Shown in pieces: positions 1 to 7,735 of a stretch of DNA of 64,000 nucleotides. Numbering within the stretch: position 1 is the stretch's first letter; the number at the start of each line of letters is the position of its first letter. The notes beneath the pieces are model-generated. The model was given only the letters and a program-made list of their open reading frames with translations. It ran no database searches and had not been told where the DNA came from. Source of the DNA: Pelagibius sp. Alg239-R121 (GTDB lineage Bacteria; Pseudomonadota; Alphaproteobacteria; Kiloniellales; Kiloniellaceae); contig NZ_CAMZOF010000001.1 of the NCBI RefSeq assembly GCF_947331435.1, positions 620,001 through 684,000 on the forward strand, in the 5' to 3' direction. The position numbers and the translations under genes are program-made.

Positions 1-975
1 CCGCCGATAGTCGTCAGCCGTATGCCGGCGATTCATGGCGTCCAAGATCCGGTCCGCACCGGACTGCACTGGCAAATGAAGATAAGGCATGACCTTAGGC
101 TCTTCGCCATGTACAGCGATCAACTCGTCGTCCATGTCCCGCGGATGCGACGTGGTGTAGCGCAGCCTTTCCAAACCTTCTATCTCCGACAGGTATCGCA
201 ATAGCCGACCCAGGCCCCAGGTCGACGTTTCCTTTAGAGTGCTGCTTGCGGCAGGTGCGGTAGCAAAGCTGCGGATTGGCGCTTCACCGTGATAGGCATT
301 CACGTTTTGACCCAATAGGGTGATTTCACGCGCGCCTGCAGATACCAACCGCTTGGCCTCGGCAAAGATGTCAGCCGCAGGGCGTGAGAATTCTGCGCCG
401 CGAGTGTAGGGGACCACACAGAACGTGCAGAACTTGTCGCACCCTTCCTGAATCGAGAGGAATGCTGCCGAACCCTGAACAACGGAATCCTCCGGCAGAG
501 AATCGAACTTTGATTCAAGCGGAAAGTCGATATCCAAAACGCCTCGGGACTTTTCATCGCGCAGCGTCCGCGTCACCAACTCGGGTAAGCGATGATAGGT
601 CTGAGGACCGAACACCAGATCTACCTGGGGCGCGCGCCGTAAAATTTCGTCACCCTCTGCCTGGGCGACGCACCCGGCAACGGCCAAAATCATGCGGCCT
701 CCGTCTTCGGCCTTTTCCTGCTTTATCTGCTTCAACCGGCCAAGTTCGGAAAAGACCTTTTCAGAGGCTTTCTCGCGAATGTGGCAGGTGTTCAGGATAA
801 TCATGTCGGCACCGTCGGGATGATCCGTCGGCGCATAGCCCAGGGGCGCCAGAACATCCGACATTCGCGTCGAATCGTAGACGTTCATCTGACAGCCGTA
901 GGTTTTTATAAAAAGCTTTTTTGCCAATTTTGTTTCACCAAGAAGTCCGGTGCAGCTGGTCGGTCCAGCATTCAT
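1..975 (-). CDS. miaB: tRNA-2-methylthio-N6-dimethylallyladenosine synthase MiaB, 3' end outside window
   Basis: MiaB is a radical-SAM methylthiotransferase that adds the 2-methylthio group to i6A37 of tRNAs in the cytoplasm. About 325 N-terminal codons are present; the rest of the radical-SAM core and the TRAM domain lie to the left of base 1. The N-terminal cluster-binding cysteines are visible in YGCQMN, NTCHIRE and VAGCVAQ. The radical-SAM motif CDKFCTFC follows, with a downstream GQNVNAYHG segment. I chose the ATG at 975, the longest in-frame start after the olsA stop. A TTG at 927, preceded by GGTGAAA, is a possible shorter start just before the conserved [10 protein letters not shown]. 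It follows olsA by 33 bp on the same strand and is probably cotranscribed with olsB-olsA. The family call is secure; the start is uncertain. Confidence 0.95.
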   Translation of the reverse strand, partial: MNAGPTSCTGLLGETKLAKKLFIKTYGCQMNVYDSTRMSDVLAPLGYAPTDHPDGADMIILNTCHIREKASEKVFSELGRLKQIKQEKAEDGGRMILAVAGCVAQAEGDEILRRAPQVDLVFGPQTYHRLPELVTRTLRDEKSRGVLDIDFPLESKFDSLPEDSVVQGSAAFLSIQEGCDKFCTFCVVPYTRGAEFSRPAADIFAEAKRLVSAGAREITLLGQNVNAYHGEAPIRSFATAPAASSTLKETSTWGLGRLLRYLSEIEGLERLRYTTSHPRDMDDELIAVHGEEPKVMPYLHLPVQSGADRILDAMNRRHTADDYRR

Positions 976-1008
976 CCTGCCGTCGGCAGCCTGCCCGAAA
1001 CGTTGTAT

Positions 1009-1986
1009 TCATTCCTTCGCCGGATTTCCGGACGAATCCGGTTCCGGCAGTTCGGCGGCGGCAGATTGCTGCTCGGCGGCTTCCCGCTCCTCTTTCGAGC
1101 GTCCATCGACCAAACGTGCCAATTCCCGAGCCGCCGAAAGCTGTTCGATCCGGCGGCGCGGACGCCCGGAAAGAGCCGCTGCGACACCGATCGCGACCTG
1201 TCGATGACAATGATCGCTCATGGCCTTCCGAGAACTAAATTCAGCAAGTGTGACCGGAGGGTGGAAGTCCACCACTACGGTAACCCACCCCAAACCGACT
1301 GCGCGCCAAATATGGCTCGCCAACTCCATATCGCCATACCAAGCGAAGAACGGTCTTAGATAACGTCCCATTGGCACGCCGTCGAGTCTCGTATAGGCAA
1401 GCGATACAGGTTGTACCGTAATCGGCTGACCATCGAATTCTGTATTGGCGGCCGCGAAGAGTGCGGATTTGAAAGGTAGAACCCAGTTGCCGTCGTTCGA
1501 AGTCCCCTCGGGAAACAGAACCAGATCATCGCCGGCTTGAAGCCGCGTCGTCATTTCATCGCGGCCTTCGCCTGATTTATGCCGACGTCGCTCGACAAAT
1601 ACCGACCGCTGAAGTTTTGCCAGCCAGCCGAAAAACGGCCAGCTAGCCACCTCGGACTTCGCAATGAACGACGCAGGCAGCAATGATCCCAGGACCATTA
1701 TGTCGATATATGAGGAATGATTGGAGACATAGAGAGTGGGATGCACTCGTGACTGTCGTCCGCGCCGCTCGACCCGAAAACCCAGAATCTTACAGCACTG
1801 CCGATGATACCATCGCGGCAGTCCACGCCGCAGTGTCGATCCCATGCGAATGGCAATGTATTGAATTGGTATAATCGCAAGTGTAAAGGTCACGTAGACC
1901 AGGATACGACCTAGTGAGCGAAGGAATGATCCCGGGTTGGGGTCCGTCGACTCGCGCCTCGGATCCATCAGATCGACGGAGTCCAT
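1009..1986 (-). CDS. olsA: 1-acyl-sn-glycerol-3-phosphate / lyso-ornithine-lipid acyltransferase (PlsC/OlsA type)
   Basis: PlsC-family acyltransferase of 325 residues. The HX4D catalytic motif is in NHSSYID and the glycerophosphate-binding motif in FPEGTS, with a hydrophobic segment near the N-terminus (about residues 25-45), so it is likely attached to the inner membrane. The C-terminus is a charged, Glu/Ala-rich tail. I chose the ATG at 1986 because it begins one base after the olsB stop codon; a longer frame would overlap olsB by more than 120 bp. Direct coupling to an OlsB-type N-acyltransferase suggests it is OlsA, which O-acylates lyso-ornithine lipid with acyl-ACP. A general phosphatidate-forming PlsC role cannot be excluded from sequence alone. 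Confidence 0.85.
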   Translation of the reverse strand: MDSVDLMDPRRESTDPNPGSFLRSLGRILVYVTFTLAIIPIQYIAIRMGSTLRRGLPRWYHRQCCKILGFRVERRGRQSRVHPTLYVSNHSSYIDIMVLGSLLPASFIAKSEVASWPFFGWLAKLQRSVFVERRRHKSGEGRDEMTTRLQAGDDLVLFPEGTSNDGNWVLPFKSALFAAANTEFDGQPITVQPVSLAYTRLDGVPMGRYLRPFFAWYGDMELASHIWRAVGLGWVTVVVDFHPPVTLAEFSSRKAMSDHCHRQVAIGVAAALSGRPRRRIEQLSAARELARLVDGRSKEEREAAEQQSAAAELPEPDSSGNPAKE

Positions 1987-1987
1987 A

Positions 1988-2905
1988 CTAACCGTCGTCC
2001 TGCTCACCAGACGCAACGTTCTGAGGCGAGTGCGGATCCGAGTCTGACCGGGGCGATACGGCACCCATGGATGCAGCTGCAACGGCGCGTTCGGCGCGCT
2101 TGACCTCGTCACCTACGTAGTGGCGATAGTATTTTCCGGTCACCGATGCCATCCGCACGACGACACAGACATCGGTTGTTCCAAAGTCGTGGTCGACCAC
2201 GGCACCGTCTCCGACGTAACCGCCAAGCCGAAGATAACCCTTCAAAAGCGGCGGCATCTCTCGCAGCGCTTGTCGCGGTGGAATTTCGTCCTGCGGTGCC
2301 AGATCCATGGCCGTGTATCTGCTGTCGACGGCACGAGGCCGCAGTTCCGGCGGCGCAAGATGATGCCGATACAAATAGGACAACGGCAATGCCAGTGCCT
2401 GCGGGTCCGTGCCTGGGAGGCTTGCACAGCCGAACATCAGTTCCACGTCATAAGCCATGACGTAAGCAACGATCCCTTTCCATAAAAGCTGCATCGCCCA
2501 GCCCTTGCGATAATTGGGGTCGATGCACGACCGGCCAAGTTCAAGGATTTCACCGGGGTGATTGAGCAGGTTCGAAATATCGTACTCGTCTGCCGAATAG
2601 AACTGCCCGCAACGTGCAGCAGCGTCCCGGCGCATCAGACGATAGGTTCCGATCACTGATTCCGGACCGTTCCCCAGCGATACATCGAACATCAGGAGAT
2701 GATCGCAAAATTCGTCGAACCCATCGAAATCCCGCTCCAAAGCCGCAACTTCGGCAGAGGGCTTCGCGGCCATATCCTTATAGAAGACCCGATAACGCAA
2801 CGCCTGTGCCGCCCGCACTTCCGCTGCAGATTCGGCGAGCCGAAGGACGATATTGTTCGACCGTTCTTCGACCGGCCGACCCTCAGTCGTATCCAGCAGT
2901 ACCAT
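1988..2905 (-). CDS. olsB: L-ornithine N-alpha-acyltransferase (OlsB-like GNAT protein)
   Basis: A 305-residue protein of the hemolysin-like/OlsB GNAT family, which transfers a 3-hydroxyacyl group from ACP to the alpha-amine of ornithine, the first step of ornithine lipid synthesis. Visible family features are the N-terminal ALRYRVFY block, ELGRSCIDPNYR, the central GCASLPGTDP segment, and a C-terminal LLKGYLRLGGYVGDG block followed by DHDFGTTDVCVVV. It lies 121 bp downstream of fur and is translationally close-coupled to olsA. Ornithine lipids replace phospholipids in several alphaproteobacteria when phosphate is scarce, but I see no complete Pho box upstream here. The substrate is inferred from the family and from the adjacent acyltransferase. 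Confidence 0.85.
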   Translation of the reverse strand: MVLLDTTEGRPVEERSNNIVLRLAESAAEVRAAQALRYRVFYKDMAAKPSAEVAALERDFDGFDEFCDHLLMFDVSLGNGPESVIGTYRLMRRDAAARCGQFYSADEYDISNLLNHPGEILELGRSCIDPNYRKGWAMQLLWKGIVAYVMAYDVELMFGCASLPGTDPQALALPLSYLYRHHLAPPELRPRAVDSRYTAMDLAPQDEIPPRQALREMPPLLKGYLRLGGYVGDGAVVDHDFGTTDVCVVVRMASVTGKYYRHYVGDEVKRAERAVAAASMGAVSPRSDSDPHSPQNVASGEQDDG

Positions 2906-3026
2906 CAGGGCAGTCCCCTCGCGATCGTGACACTGGCTTCACTTGATGAAAATTCCTTGATCAAGCGCTCCGACCGATCGGAACGATGCAGAGTTTACCG
3001 ACGTCTCTCGACGCGTGCCTAATGAA

Positions 3027-3446
3027 TTAATGAGACTCTTCACTCTGGCGAACCGCGTAGAGTTCTAGTCGATGACCGACCAGTTTGTAACCAAGAGAAT
3101 CAGCAATCTGCTGCTGAATTTTCTCAATTGTCTCGTTGCTGAACTCAATAACATCACCGCTGTTAACATCGATCAGGTGATCGTGGTGCTCGGTCGGCAC
3201 TTCTTCATAGCGGGCACGTCCATCACCAAAATCGTGGCGATCAAGAATATTGGCTTCCTCGAACAGCTTGACTGTGCGGTAAACCGTAGCAATCGAGATC
3301 CGCTGATCGTGTTTTGAGGCGCGTTGATACACCTGTTCAACATCAGGGTGATCGGTGGAATCGGAAAGTACTTGGGCGATGACTCGACGCTGTTCCGTCA
3401 TCTTGAGGCCCTTGTCTATACACAACTGTTCTAGGCGTGACGTCAT
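3027..3446 (-). CDS. fur: Fur-family metalloregulator (alphaproteobacterial Fur/Mur type)
   Basis: A 139-residue Fur-family transcription repressor. The N-terminal winged helix contains DHPDVEQVYQRA and ISIATVYRTVKLF. The metal-binding region carries EHHDHLID, but the usual downstream CxxC structural-zinc pair is replaced by a cysteine-free VNSGDVIEF segment, as is common in alphaproteobacterial Fur/Mur proteins. That group may respond to manganese or iron, so the metal cannot be assigned here. Only one Cys (residue 9) remains in the chain. It lies downstream of mucR but is separated from it by a terminator-like hairpin (3490-3527). A possible promoter in the same gap has a TATAGT -10 at about 3480-3485 on the minus strand. 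olsB follows on the same strand. Confidence 0.93.
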   Translation of the reverse strand: MTSRLEQLCIDKGLKMTEQRRVIAQVLSDSTDHPDVEQVYQRASKHDQRISIATVYRTVKLFEEANILDRHDFGDGRARYEEVPTEHHDHLIDVNSGDVIEFSNETIEKIQQQIADSLGYKLVGHRLELYAVRQSEESH

Positions 3447-3489
3447 GATTCTGCCGTTAAATGGAACCTATCGTGCGTGACTATAACGT

Positions 3490-3527
3490 AAAAAGCACCG
3501 CCCGGCCAATGCAGAGCAGCGCTTTTT
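3490..3527 (-). terminator. Intrinsic terminator-like hairpin between mucR and fur
   Basis: On the minus strand AAAAAGC (3527-3521) pairs with GCTTTTT (3496-3490). The stem extends inward by G-U and C-G pairs around a GC-rich loop and ends in a run of five T. It lies 74-111 bp after the mucR stop and upstream of fur, so it probably separates the two units. The A/T symmetry would also allow function in the other direction. Confidence 0.5.
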
Positions 3528-3585
3528 GAGCGTCGTAGCAGCGGCGCCGTTTTCCGAGCCGTCGGGAAGCCCAGGAAAAGTTGGC

Positions 3586-3608
3586 GACGGTAATTCCGCG
3601 TTACCGTC
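3586..3608 (-). repeat. Perfect 8-bp inverted repeat overlapping the mucR stop codon
   Basis: GACGGTAA (3608-3601 on the minus strand, including the TAA stop) and TTACCGTC (3593-3586) form a perfect 8-bp stem with a 7-nt loop, followed by GCCAACTTTT. It may be a weak terminator or an mRNA 3'-end structure; it is less convincing than the hairpin at 3490-3527. Confidence 0.35.
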
Positions 3609-4017
3609 TCGTACGACGTGATTTTGTCCCCAAACCAATTTGTTTGGCGAGCCGGCTGCGTTGTTTCGCGTAGTTGGGTGCAACCATAGGGTAGTCTTGA
3701 GGGAGATTCCATCTCTCCCGGTAGTCCTCGGGCGACATATCGTAGGCCGTTTTAAGATGCCGCTTGAGCATTTTAAGTTTCTTGCCGTCCTCCAGACACA
3801 CAATGAAATCTGGCGTGATCGATTTCTTGATTGGGACAGCGGGATTCGGGCGCTCGGCCGTCCGGCTGTCTGGCGAGCCTACATTCGCCAGAGTTTGATG
3901 AATTTCCCGAATTAGTTGTGGCAATTCAGTTACAGGGACTGAGTTGTTTGAGACATGAGCGGCAGCTACACGAGCCGTCAGCTCTAAAAGCTCGTCCGTT
4001 TGGGCTTCTTCAGGCAT
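3601..4017 (-). CDS. mucR: MucR/Ros-family transcriptional regulator
   Basis: A 138-residue MucR/Ros zinc-finger regulator. The family signature lies in the C-terminal half: CLEDGKKLKMLKRHL (about residues 75-90), then YDMSPEDYRERW and LPQDYPMVAPNYA, followed by a basic tail ending KSRRTRR. These proteins bind AT-rich DNA as H-NS-like global regulators of surface polysaccharides, motility and cell-cycle genes and usually repress themselves. The upstream 200 bp is strikingly AT-rich compared with the surroundings and holds an 8-bp inverted repeat, which fits autoregulation (inference). The Shine-Dalgarno sequence is weak (GAGTAAG). Confidence 0.93.
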   Translation of the reverse strand: MPEEAQTDELLELTARVAAAHVSNNSVPVTELPQLIREIHQTLANVGSPDSRTAERPNPAVPIKKSITPDFIVCLEDGKKLKMLKRHLKTAYDMSPEDYRERWNLPQDYPMVAPNYAKQRSRLAKQIGLGTKSRRTRR

Positions 4018-4035
4018 TATTTTTTCTTACTCGTT

Positions 4036-4098
4036 TGTGGACATTTGATATTTTGGGAGTTGGCTTCATATAAATCAACAATGTTTGCTTTGTCCACA
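4036..4098. promoter_or_regulatory. AT-rich mucR upstream region with TGTGGACA/TGTCCACA inverted repeat
   Basis: TGTGGACA (4036-4043) and TGTCCACA (4091-4098) are perfect 8-bp inverted arms 47 bp apart in a T/A-rich stretch immediately upstream of mucR. MucR/Ros proteins prefer such AT-rich targets, so this is a candidate autoregulatory operator. No binding evidence is available from sequence alone. Confidence 0.3.
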
Positions 4099-4221
4099 TG
4101 TATTATTTATCGAATTAGCTCGTTTTTTAGTTAAGGTCCATTTGTTTAGGTTGGAATCAAATCTCCAGAGGCACATAAGCACGCCTGCGGCGTCCCATAG
4201 CATCGACACTCGTAACACGAG

Positions 4222-4749
4222 TTAAGATTTAGTGCCAAACTGATCATCTAGAGGCTTGGACATGACAACAGCATCGACCCGGCGTAGCGGGTTGTCCCGC
4301 CGATAGTAGTTGGGTCTTACAGCCGTTTGCGCGAAGCCCATACGCTGGTAGAGCCGAATGGCCGCCATGTTGTCGACGGCGACTTCCAGAAAAACATCCC
4401 GCACGCCCAAACCAGTTGCCCGATGAAGTCCGGCGATCAAGAGGTCAGACCCTATGCCGCCACGCCTTGCAGACCCGATAACGCAAAAGGTGAGAACCTC
4501 ACATTCGTCTGCAACCGCCCGGCACAGTATTATCCCCAGTGGCAAATCGGTCTCGTAGGATAGAAAACCAAAGGTTCCCGGCATCGCCAGCAAATCGGCA
4601 AAGGCCTCGGTGTGCCAGGGCTCATCCTGGAAACAGGCGCTGTGAAGCGCGGACGACAGAGCGGCGTCACTTAGAGTGAGATCACGGATCCTTGACCGGT
4701 GCTGCGGTACGGCCAACGTCGTGTCTTGCTTGATTGTCTTCTCAGACAT
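4222..4749 (-). CDS. rimI: Ribosomal protein S18 alanine N-acetyltransferase-like GNAT (RimI)
   Basis: A 175-residue GNAT acetyltransferase of the RimI family. It has the acetyl-CoA loop RRGGIGSDLL and the typical C-terminal EVAVDNMAAIRLYQRMGF block followed by a tyrosine-containing YYRR segment. RimI acetylates the N-terminal alanine of ribosomal protein S18 in E. coli; other N-terminal targets are possible. The first ~20 residues are extra relative to compact RimI proteins. It follows tsaB by 9 bp on the same strand, the classic tsaB-rimI arrangement, which strongly supports the name. Confidence 0.88.
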   Translation of the reverse strand: MSEKTIKQDTTLAVPQHRSRIRDLTLSDAALSSALHSACFQDEPWHTEAFADLLAMPGTFGFLSYETDLPLGIILCRAVADECEVLTFCVIGSARRGGIGSDLLIAGLHRATGLGVRDVFLEVAVDNMAAIRLYQRMGFAQTAVRPNYYRRDNPLRRVDAVVMSKPLDDQFGTKS

Positions 4750-4758
4750 GAGTGGCGT

Positions 4759-5541
4759 CTAAGATCCCTGTTTTGAGCGCACGGCCCCCGGCCGGGCGCC
4801 AAACGGGCGGCCGCCCGGCAAGGTTACGTCGGGTGCTCGAAGGTACAGCGGGCCGGGAGACGGGAGTTCCGGGTCGGGGAGGGGACGTCCAGCTGCCAAG
4901 GCGGCAACCAAAGACGCGTCTGTCAGACCCTTGCCTCGGGAAAATTTAAACTGCCGGCCCGCAGCTTTCAGCGAAGCACCTGCAACCTCAACAGCATCGC
5001 CGATCAGCACCAGGGGACCATCAGGCAAATAGGTATCAAGCTCATCCGGCAATAGAGCCGTCGGTGCCGTCAAGGGGTCCAAAAAACCCTGAGTCTGATC
5101 ATTGGCTGAAAAGTCGTCACCCATCCTGAAAGCCTGCGCGTAGAGATCCGCACGCTTGGCATCAAGAACGGCGACCAGACTGTGCCCCGCGCACTCCTCC
5201 TGTAATGCAGCGGCCGCCACGGCCTCAAAGTTGGTTACACCAATAACCGGCCGGGACAGAGCCAGAGCAAAAGCCCGCGCGGTGGCAAGACCGATACGGA
5301 CACCGGTGAACCCACCAGGCCCGAGAGTGACTGCAATTGCATCGAGCTGAGAATATTCGAGGCCGGCGCGCTCCATAACCTCGTCGGCCATAGGCACCAA
5401 ACGTTCAGACTGTCCGCGCGACATGCTCTCAAAATACCGGGCGGCGATCTGGCCTTCGCTCCAGACAGCGCAGGAGCAGGCGGCGCCCGCAGCATCCAAT
5501 GCCAATATGTTTCTGGAACGCTGCATATTACTCATTGTCAT
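4759..5541 (-). CDS. tsaB: tRNA N6-threonylcarbamoyladenosine biosynthesis protein TsaB
   Basis: A 260-residue ASKHA-fold protein that partners TsaD, TsaE and TsaC in making t6A37 of ANN-decoding tRNAs. Family segments are ILALDAAGAACSCAV at the N-terminus, SERLVPMADEVM, and the conserved AVTLGPGGFTGVRIGLATA (about residues 71-89). The C-terminal ~40 residues are Pro/Gly/Arg-rich and probably flexible. The ATG at 5541 is the first of two close starts (MTMSNM), so the exact start may be 3-5 codons later. It heads the tsaB-rimI pair. Confidence 0.92.
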   Translation of the reverse strand: MTMSNMQRSRNILALDAAGAACSCAVWSEGQIAARYFESMSRGQSERLVPMADEVMERAGLEYSQLDAIAVTLGPGGFTGVRIGLATARAFALALSRPVIGVTNFEAVAAAALQEECAGHSLVAVLDAKRADLYAQAFRMGDDFSANDQTQGFLDPLTAPTALLPDELDTYLPDGPLVLIGDAVEVAGASLKAAGRQFKFSRGKGLTDASLVAALAAGRPLPDPELPSPGPLYLRAPDVTLPGGRPFGARPGAVRSKQGS

Positions 5542-5733
5542 CAGCTACATCGCGACCACTCGCGGTCGCCTGAATGATAGGTACGAAGCCCTCATAAATG
5601 ACACGGACTGAGATCAAGCAAGAAGAATTCGATGCAGTGCCAGCAAGGTATTGGGCGCCCTGGCGCTCGCATGCGGTGGTGTTGTATCAGCTTCACAGGA
5701 TATTACGCCTGTCTTTCCTCGGTGTCTCTTGAA

Positions 5734-6324
5734 CTACAGGACCTGACAGGCTTCCTCAAATCCGAGGCGGGGCGAGCGGGGCCGAAGTCCGGAGGCGTCA
5801 CCATAACCAAGGCTACAGAGAAAGTTGGACTTGATACGTCCGTCAGGGAAGAACTCTTCATCGACCTTGGCGTTATCGAACCCTGACATCGGGCCGCAAT
5901 CCAGCCCTACAGCACGAGCCGCCACAATAAAGTAGGCGCCCTGTAGTGAAGAGTTTCGAAACGCGGTGGCTTCGCAGTGTTCAGGCTTTCCCTCGAACTT
6001 CGATCGCGCATCGCCATGGGGGAACAGCTTAGGCAGCAGCTCGTAGAACTGCGTATCCTGGCCGATAATTGCCGTTACCGGAGCCTTCATGGTCTTTTCC
6101 GCATTGCCGGCAGACAACATAGGCTTCAATCGCTCTTTCGCCTCAGGTGTCGTCAGATAGACGACACGCATCGGGCTGCAGTTGAAGCTGGTCGGGCCCA
6201 TCTTGGCCAGATCATAAACCGCCTCAAGCAGGATCGGGCTGACTTCCTGATCCAGCCAAGCCGAATGAGTCCTGGCGTCACGGAACAGGATTCCCAGATC
6301 AGTGTCGCTTAAGATAGTGCTCAA
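5734..6324 (-). CDS. Nitroreductase-family protein, RutE/malonic semialdehyde reductase-like
   Basis: A 196-residue FMN-dependent nitroreductase-fold protein, the same length class as E. coli RutE. Recognisable blocks are FRDARTHSAWLDQEV, the FMN-binding KMGPTSFNCSPMRVVYL, SSLQGAYFIVAARAVGLDCGPMSGF, and a C-terminal GYGDASGLRPRSPRL. RutE reduces malonic semialdehyde to 3-hydroxypropionate in pyrimidine catabolism, but no other rut genes are nearby, so the physiological substrate is unknown. It is transcribed away from the divergent polysaccharide deacetylase gene and lies downstream of neither tsaB nor rimI. Confidence 0.85.
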   Translation of the reverse strand: MSTILSDTDLGILFRDARTHSAWLDQEVSPILLEAVYDLAKMGPTSFNCSPMRVVYLTTPEAKERLKPMLSAGNAEKTMKAPVTAIIGQDTQFYELLPKLFPHGDARSKFEGKPEHCEATAFRNSSLQGAYFIVAARAVGLDCGPMSGFDNAKVDEEFFPDGRIKSNFLCSLGYGDASGLRPRSPRLGFEEACQVL

Positions 6325-6550
6325 GGTTCTTCCCCTTCGTGGTCAACGCCGACAGCGGCTAACCGTTTTCCTCTGTATTCGCGTCGCAGAATAGACGGGT
6401 CCGAGCCAAGGCGAAAGCGGTCCAAAAATCCAAGGTTCAGAATGCGATAACAATTGCTGTGCTATCAAGATGCGTCGATCTGCAGCCGGTTGTTGCAAGA
6501 TAACCGGGAAATTGGAAAGAAATCGTTTCGTATCAAAAGGATGGGCGGGC

Positions 6551-7669
6551 GTGACATCCCCTGTTGAAAAATCTTCTTCGGCCATGAACCTTTGCCGGGC
6601 TTTCGCAGCAGCGGCATACGTGAGCATGGGCCTCGCTGTTTTTTCGCCTCATGGCGCTGCCGAAGCCGCGAAGTCGCCGAATCTTGGAAACCCGGAAACG
6701 GCCACCCCGGCCGCGGACAACGGTGCAGTTGCCGTCATGTATCAGCGGTTTGGCGAAACCGGCTTCCCTGCCACCAACATTACACTGGAGCAGTTCGAAG
6801 CCCATATCGCGGAGCTGACATCGGGCGCCTACAAGGTTTTGCCGCTGGCGGACGTGGTGGCCGCACTGCGCGAGGGACGGTCACTTCCGGACCGCAGCGT
6901 CGTCCTTACCATCGATGATGCCTATCTTTCCGTCTATCGGGAGGCTTGGCCTCGATTGAGAGCGGCAAACCTGCCTTTCACTGTCTTCGTGTCAACTGAC
7001 GTTGTGGACCGCAGTTACCCGGATTTCATGTCCTGGGAGCAGCTTCGCGAGCTAGCCGTCGATCCCAACGTCACAATCGGGCTTCATGGCTCAAAACACG
7101 GCCACATGATTGAAGCCACGGCAGATACAAACCGGGCAAAGATCAAACAATCGGGACAGAGGCTTCGCGATAAACTTGGATTTGCGGCCACGCTCTTCGC
7201 CTATCCCTACGGGGAATACAGCACAGAACTGGTCGAAGTCGTACGCGAGGCGGGTTTCGAGGCCGCTATGGGGCAGCAGTCCGGCGCCATTGGCCGTACC
7301 GAGGATCTCTTCACCCTTCCGCGCTTTCCTTTGAGTGAGCTTTACGGCGGTCCTGACCGGTTCCGTCTGACCGTCAACTCCTTGCCACTGCCTGTCACTG
7401 ATGTCACGCCGGGTGATCTCCTGCTGACATCCTCGACCAACCCACCAGCCTATGGATTTACGGTGACATCCGAAGTGCGGTCTCTAAACGGACTTCAGTG
7501 TTACACCGGAAACCATGAGGTCGTAGTCGAACAGCTTGGATTGGATCGGGTCGAAGTGCGTATCGACAGCCCCCTCCAGCCCGGGCGGCGGCGGATCAAC
7601 TGCACTCTGCCAGGGCCTGACCGGCGCTGGCGATGGCTCGGCAAACAGTTTTACATTCCGCGTTCGTAG
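6551..7669 (+). CDS. Exported polysaccharide deacetylase (NodB homology domain)
   Basis: A carbohydrate esterase family 4-type protein of about 372 residues. After a signal peptide (hydrophobic stretch from MNLCRAFAAAAYVSMG to an Ala-rich cleavage region), the NodB domain shows VVLTIDDAYLSV (the metal/catalytic DD motif), GLHGSKHGHM (metal-binding histidines) and FAYPYGEYS. A C-terminal extension of about 120 residues beyond the NodB domain is of unknown function. I chose GTG 6551 because AAAAGGA lies 9 bp upstream. ATG 6584 gives a shorter signal peptide and is the alternative. It probably removes N- or O-acetyl groups from an envelope or exopolysaccharide; the substrate is not determinable. 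It stands alone, divergent from the nitroreductase. Confidence 0.88.
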   Translation: MTSPVEKSSSAMNLCRAFAAAAYVSMGLAVFSPHGAAEAAKSPNLGNPETATPAADNGAVAVMYQRFGETGFPATNITLEQFEAHIAELTSGAYKVLPLADVVAALREGRSLPDRSVVLTIDDAYLSVYREAWPRLRAANLPFTVFVSTDVVDRSYPDFMSWEQLRELAVDPNVTIGLHGSKHGHMIEATADTNRAKIKQSGQRLRDKLGFAATLFAYPYGEYSTELVEVVREAGFEAAMGQQSGAIGRTEDLFTLPRFPLSELYGGPDRFRLTVNSLPLPVTDVTPGDLLLTSSTNPPAYGFTVTSEVRSLNGLQCYTGNHEVVVEQLGLDRVEVRIDSPLQPGRRRINCTLPGPDRRWRWLGKQFYIPRS

Positions 7670-7735
7670 CGTGTGATCGCTCTTGATCCCATCGATCATG
7701 AGTGTGGATGACGTTTAACCCAATTGGATCAGCCA

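Noticed and set aside
2906-3026. Possible Pho box before olsB
   Set aside because: Only one half-site-like GTGTCAC is present; the position 11 bp away does not match the second repeat.
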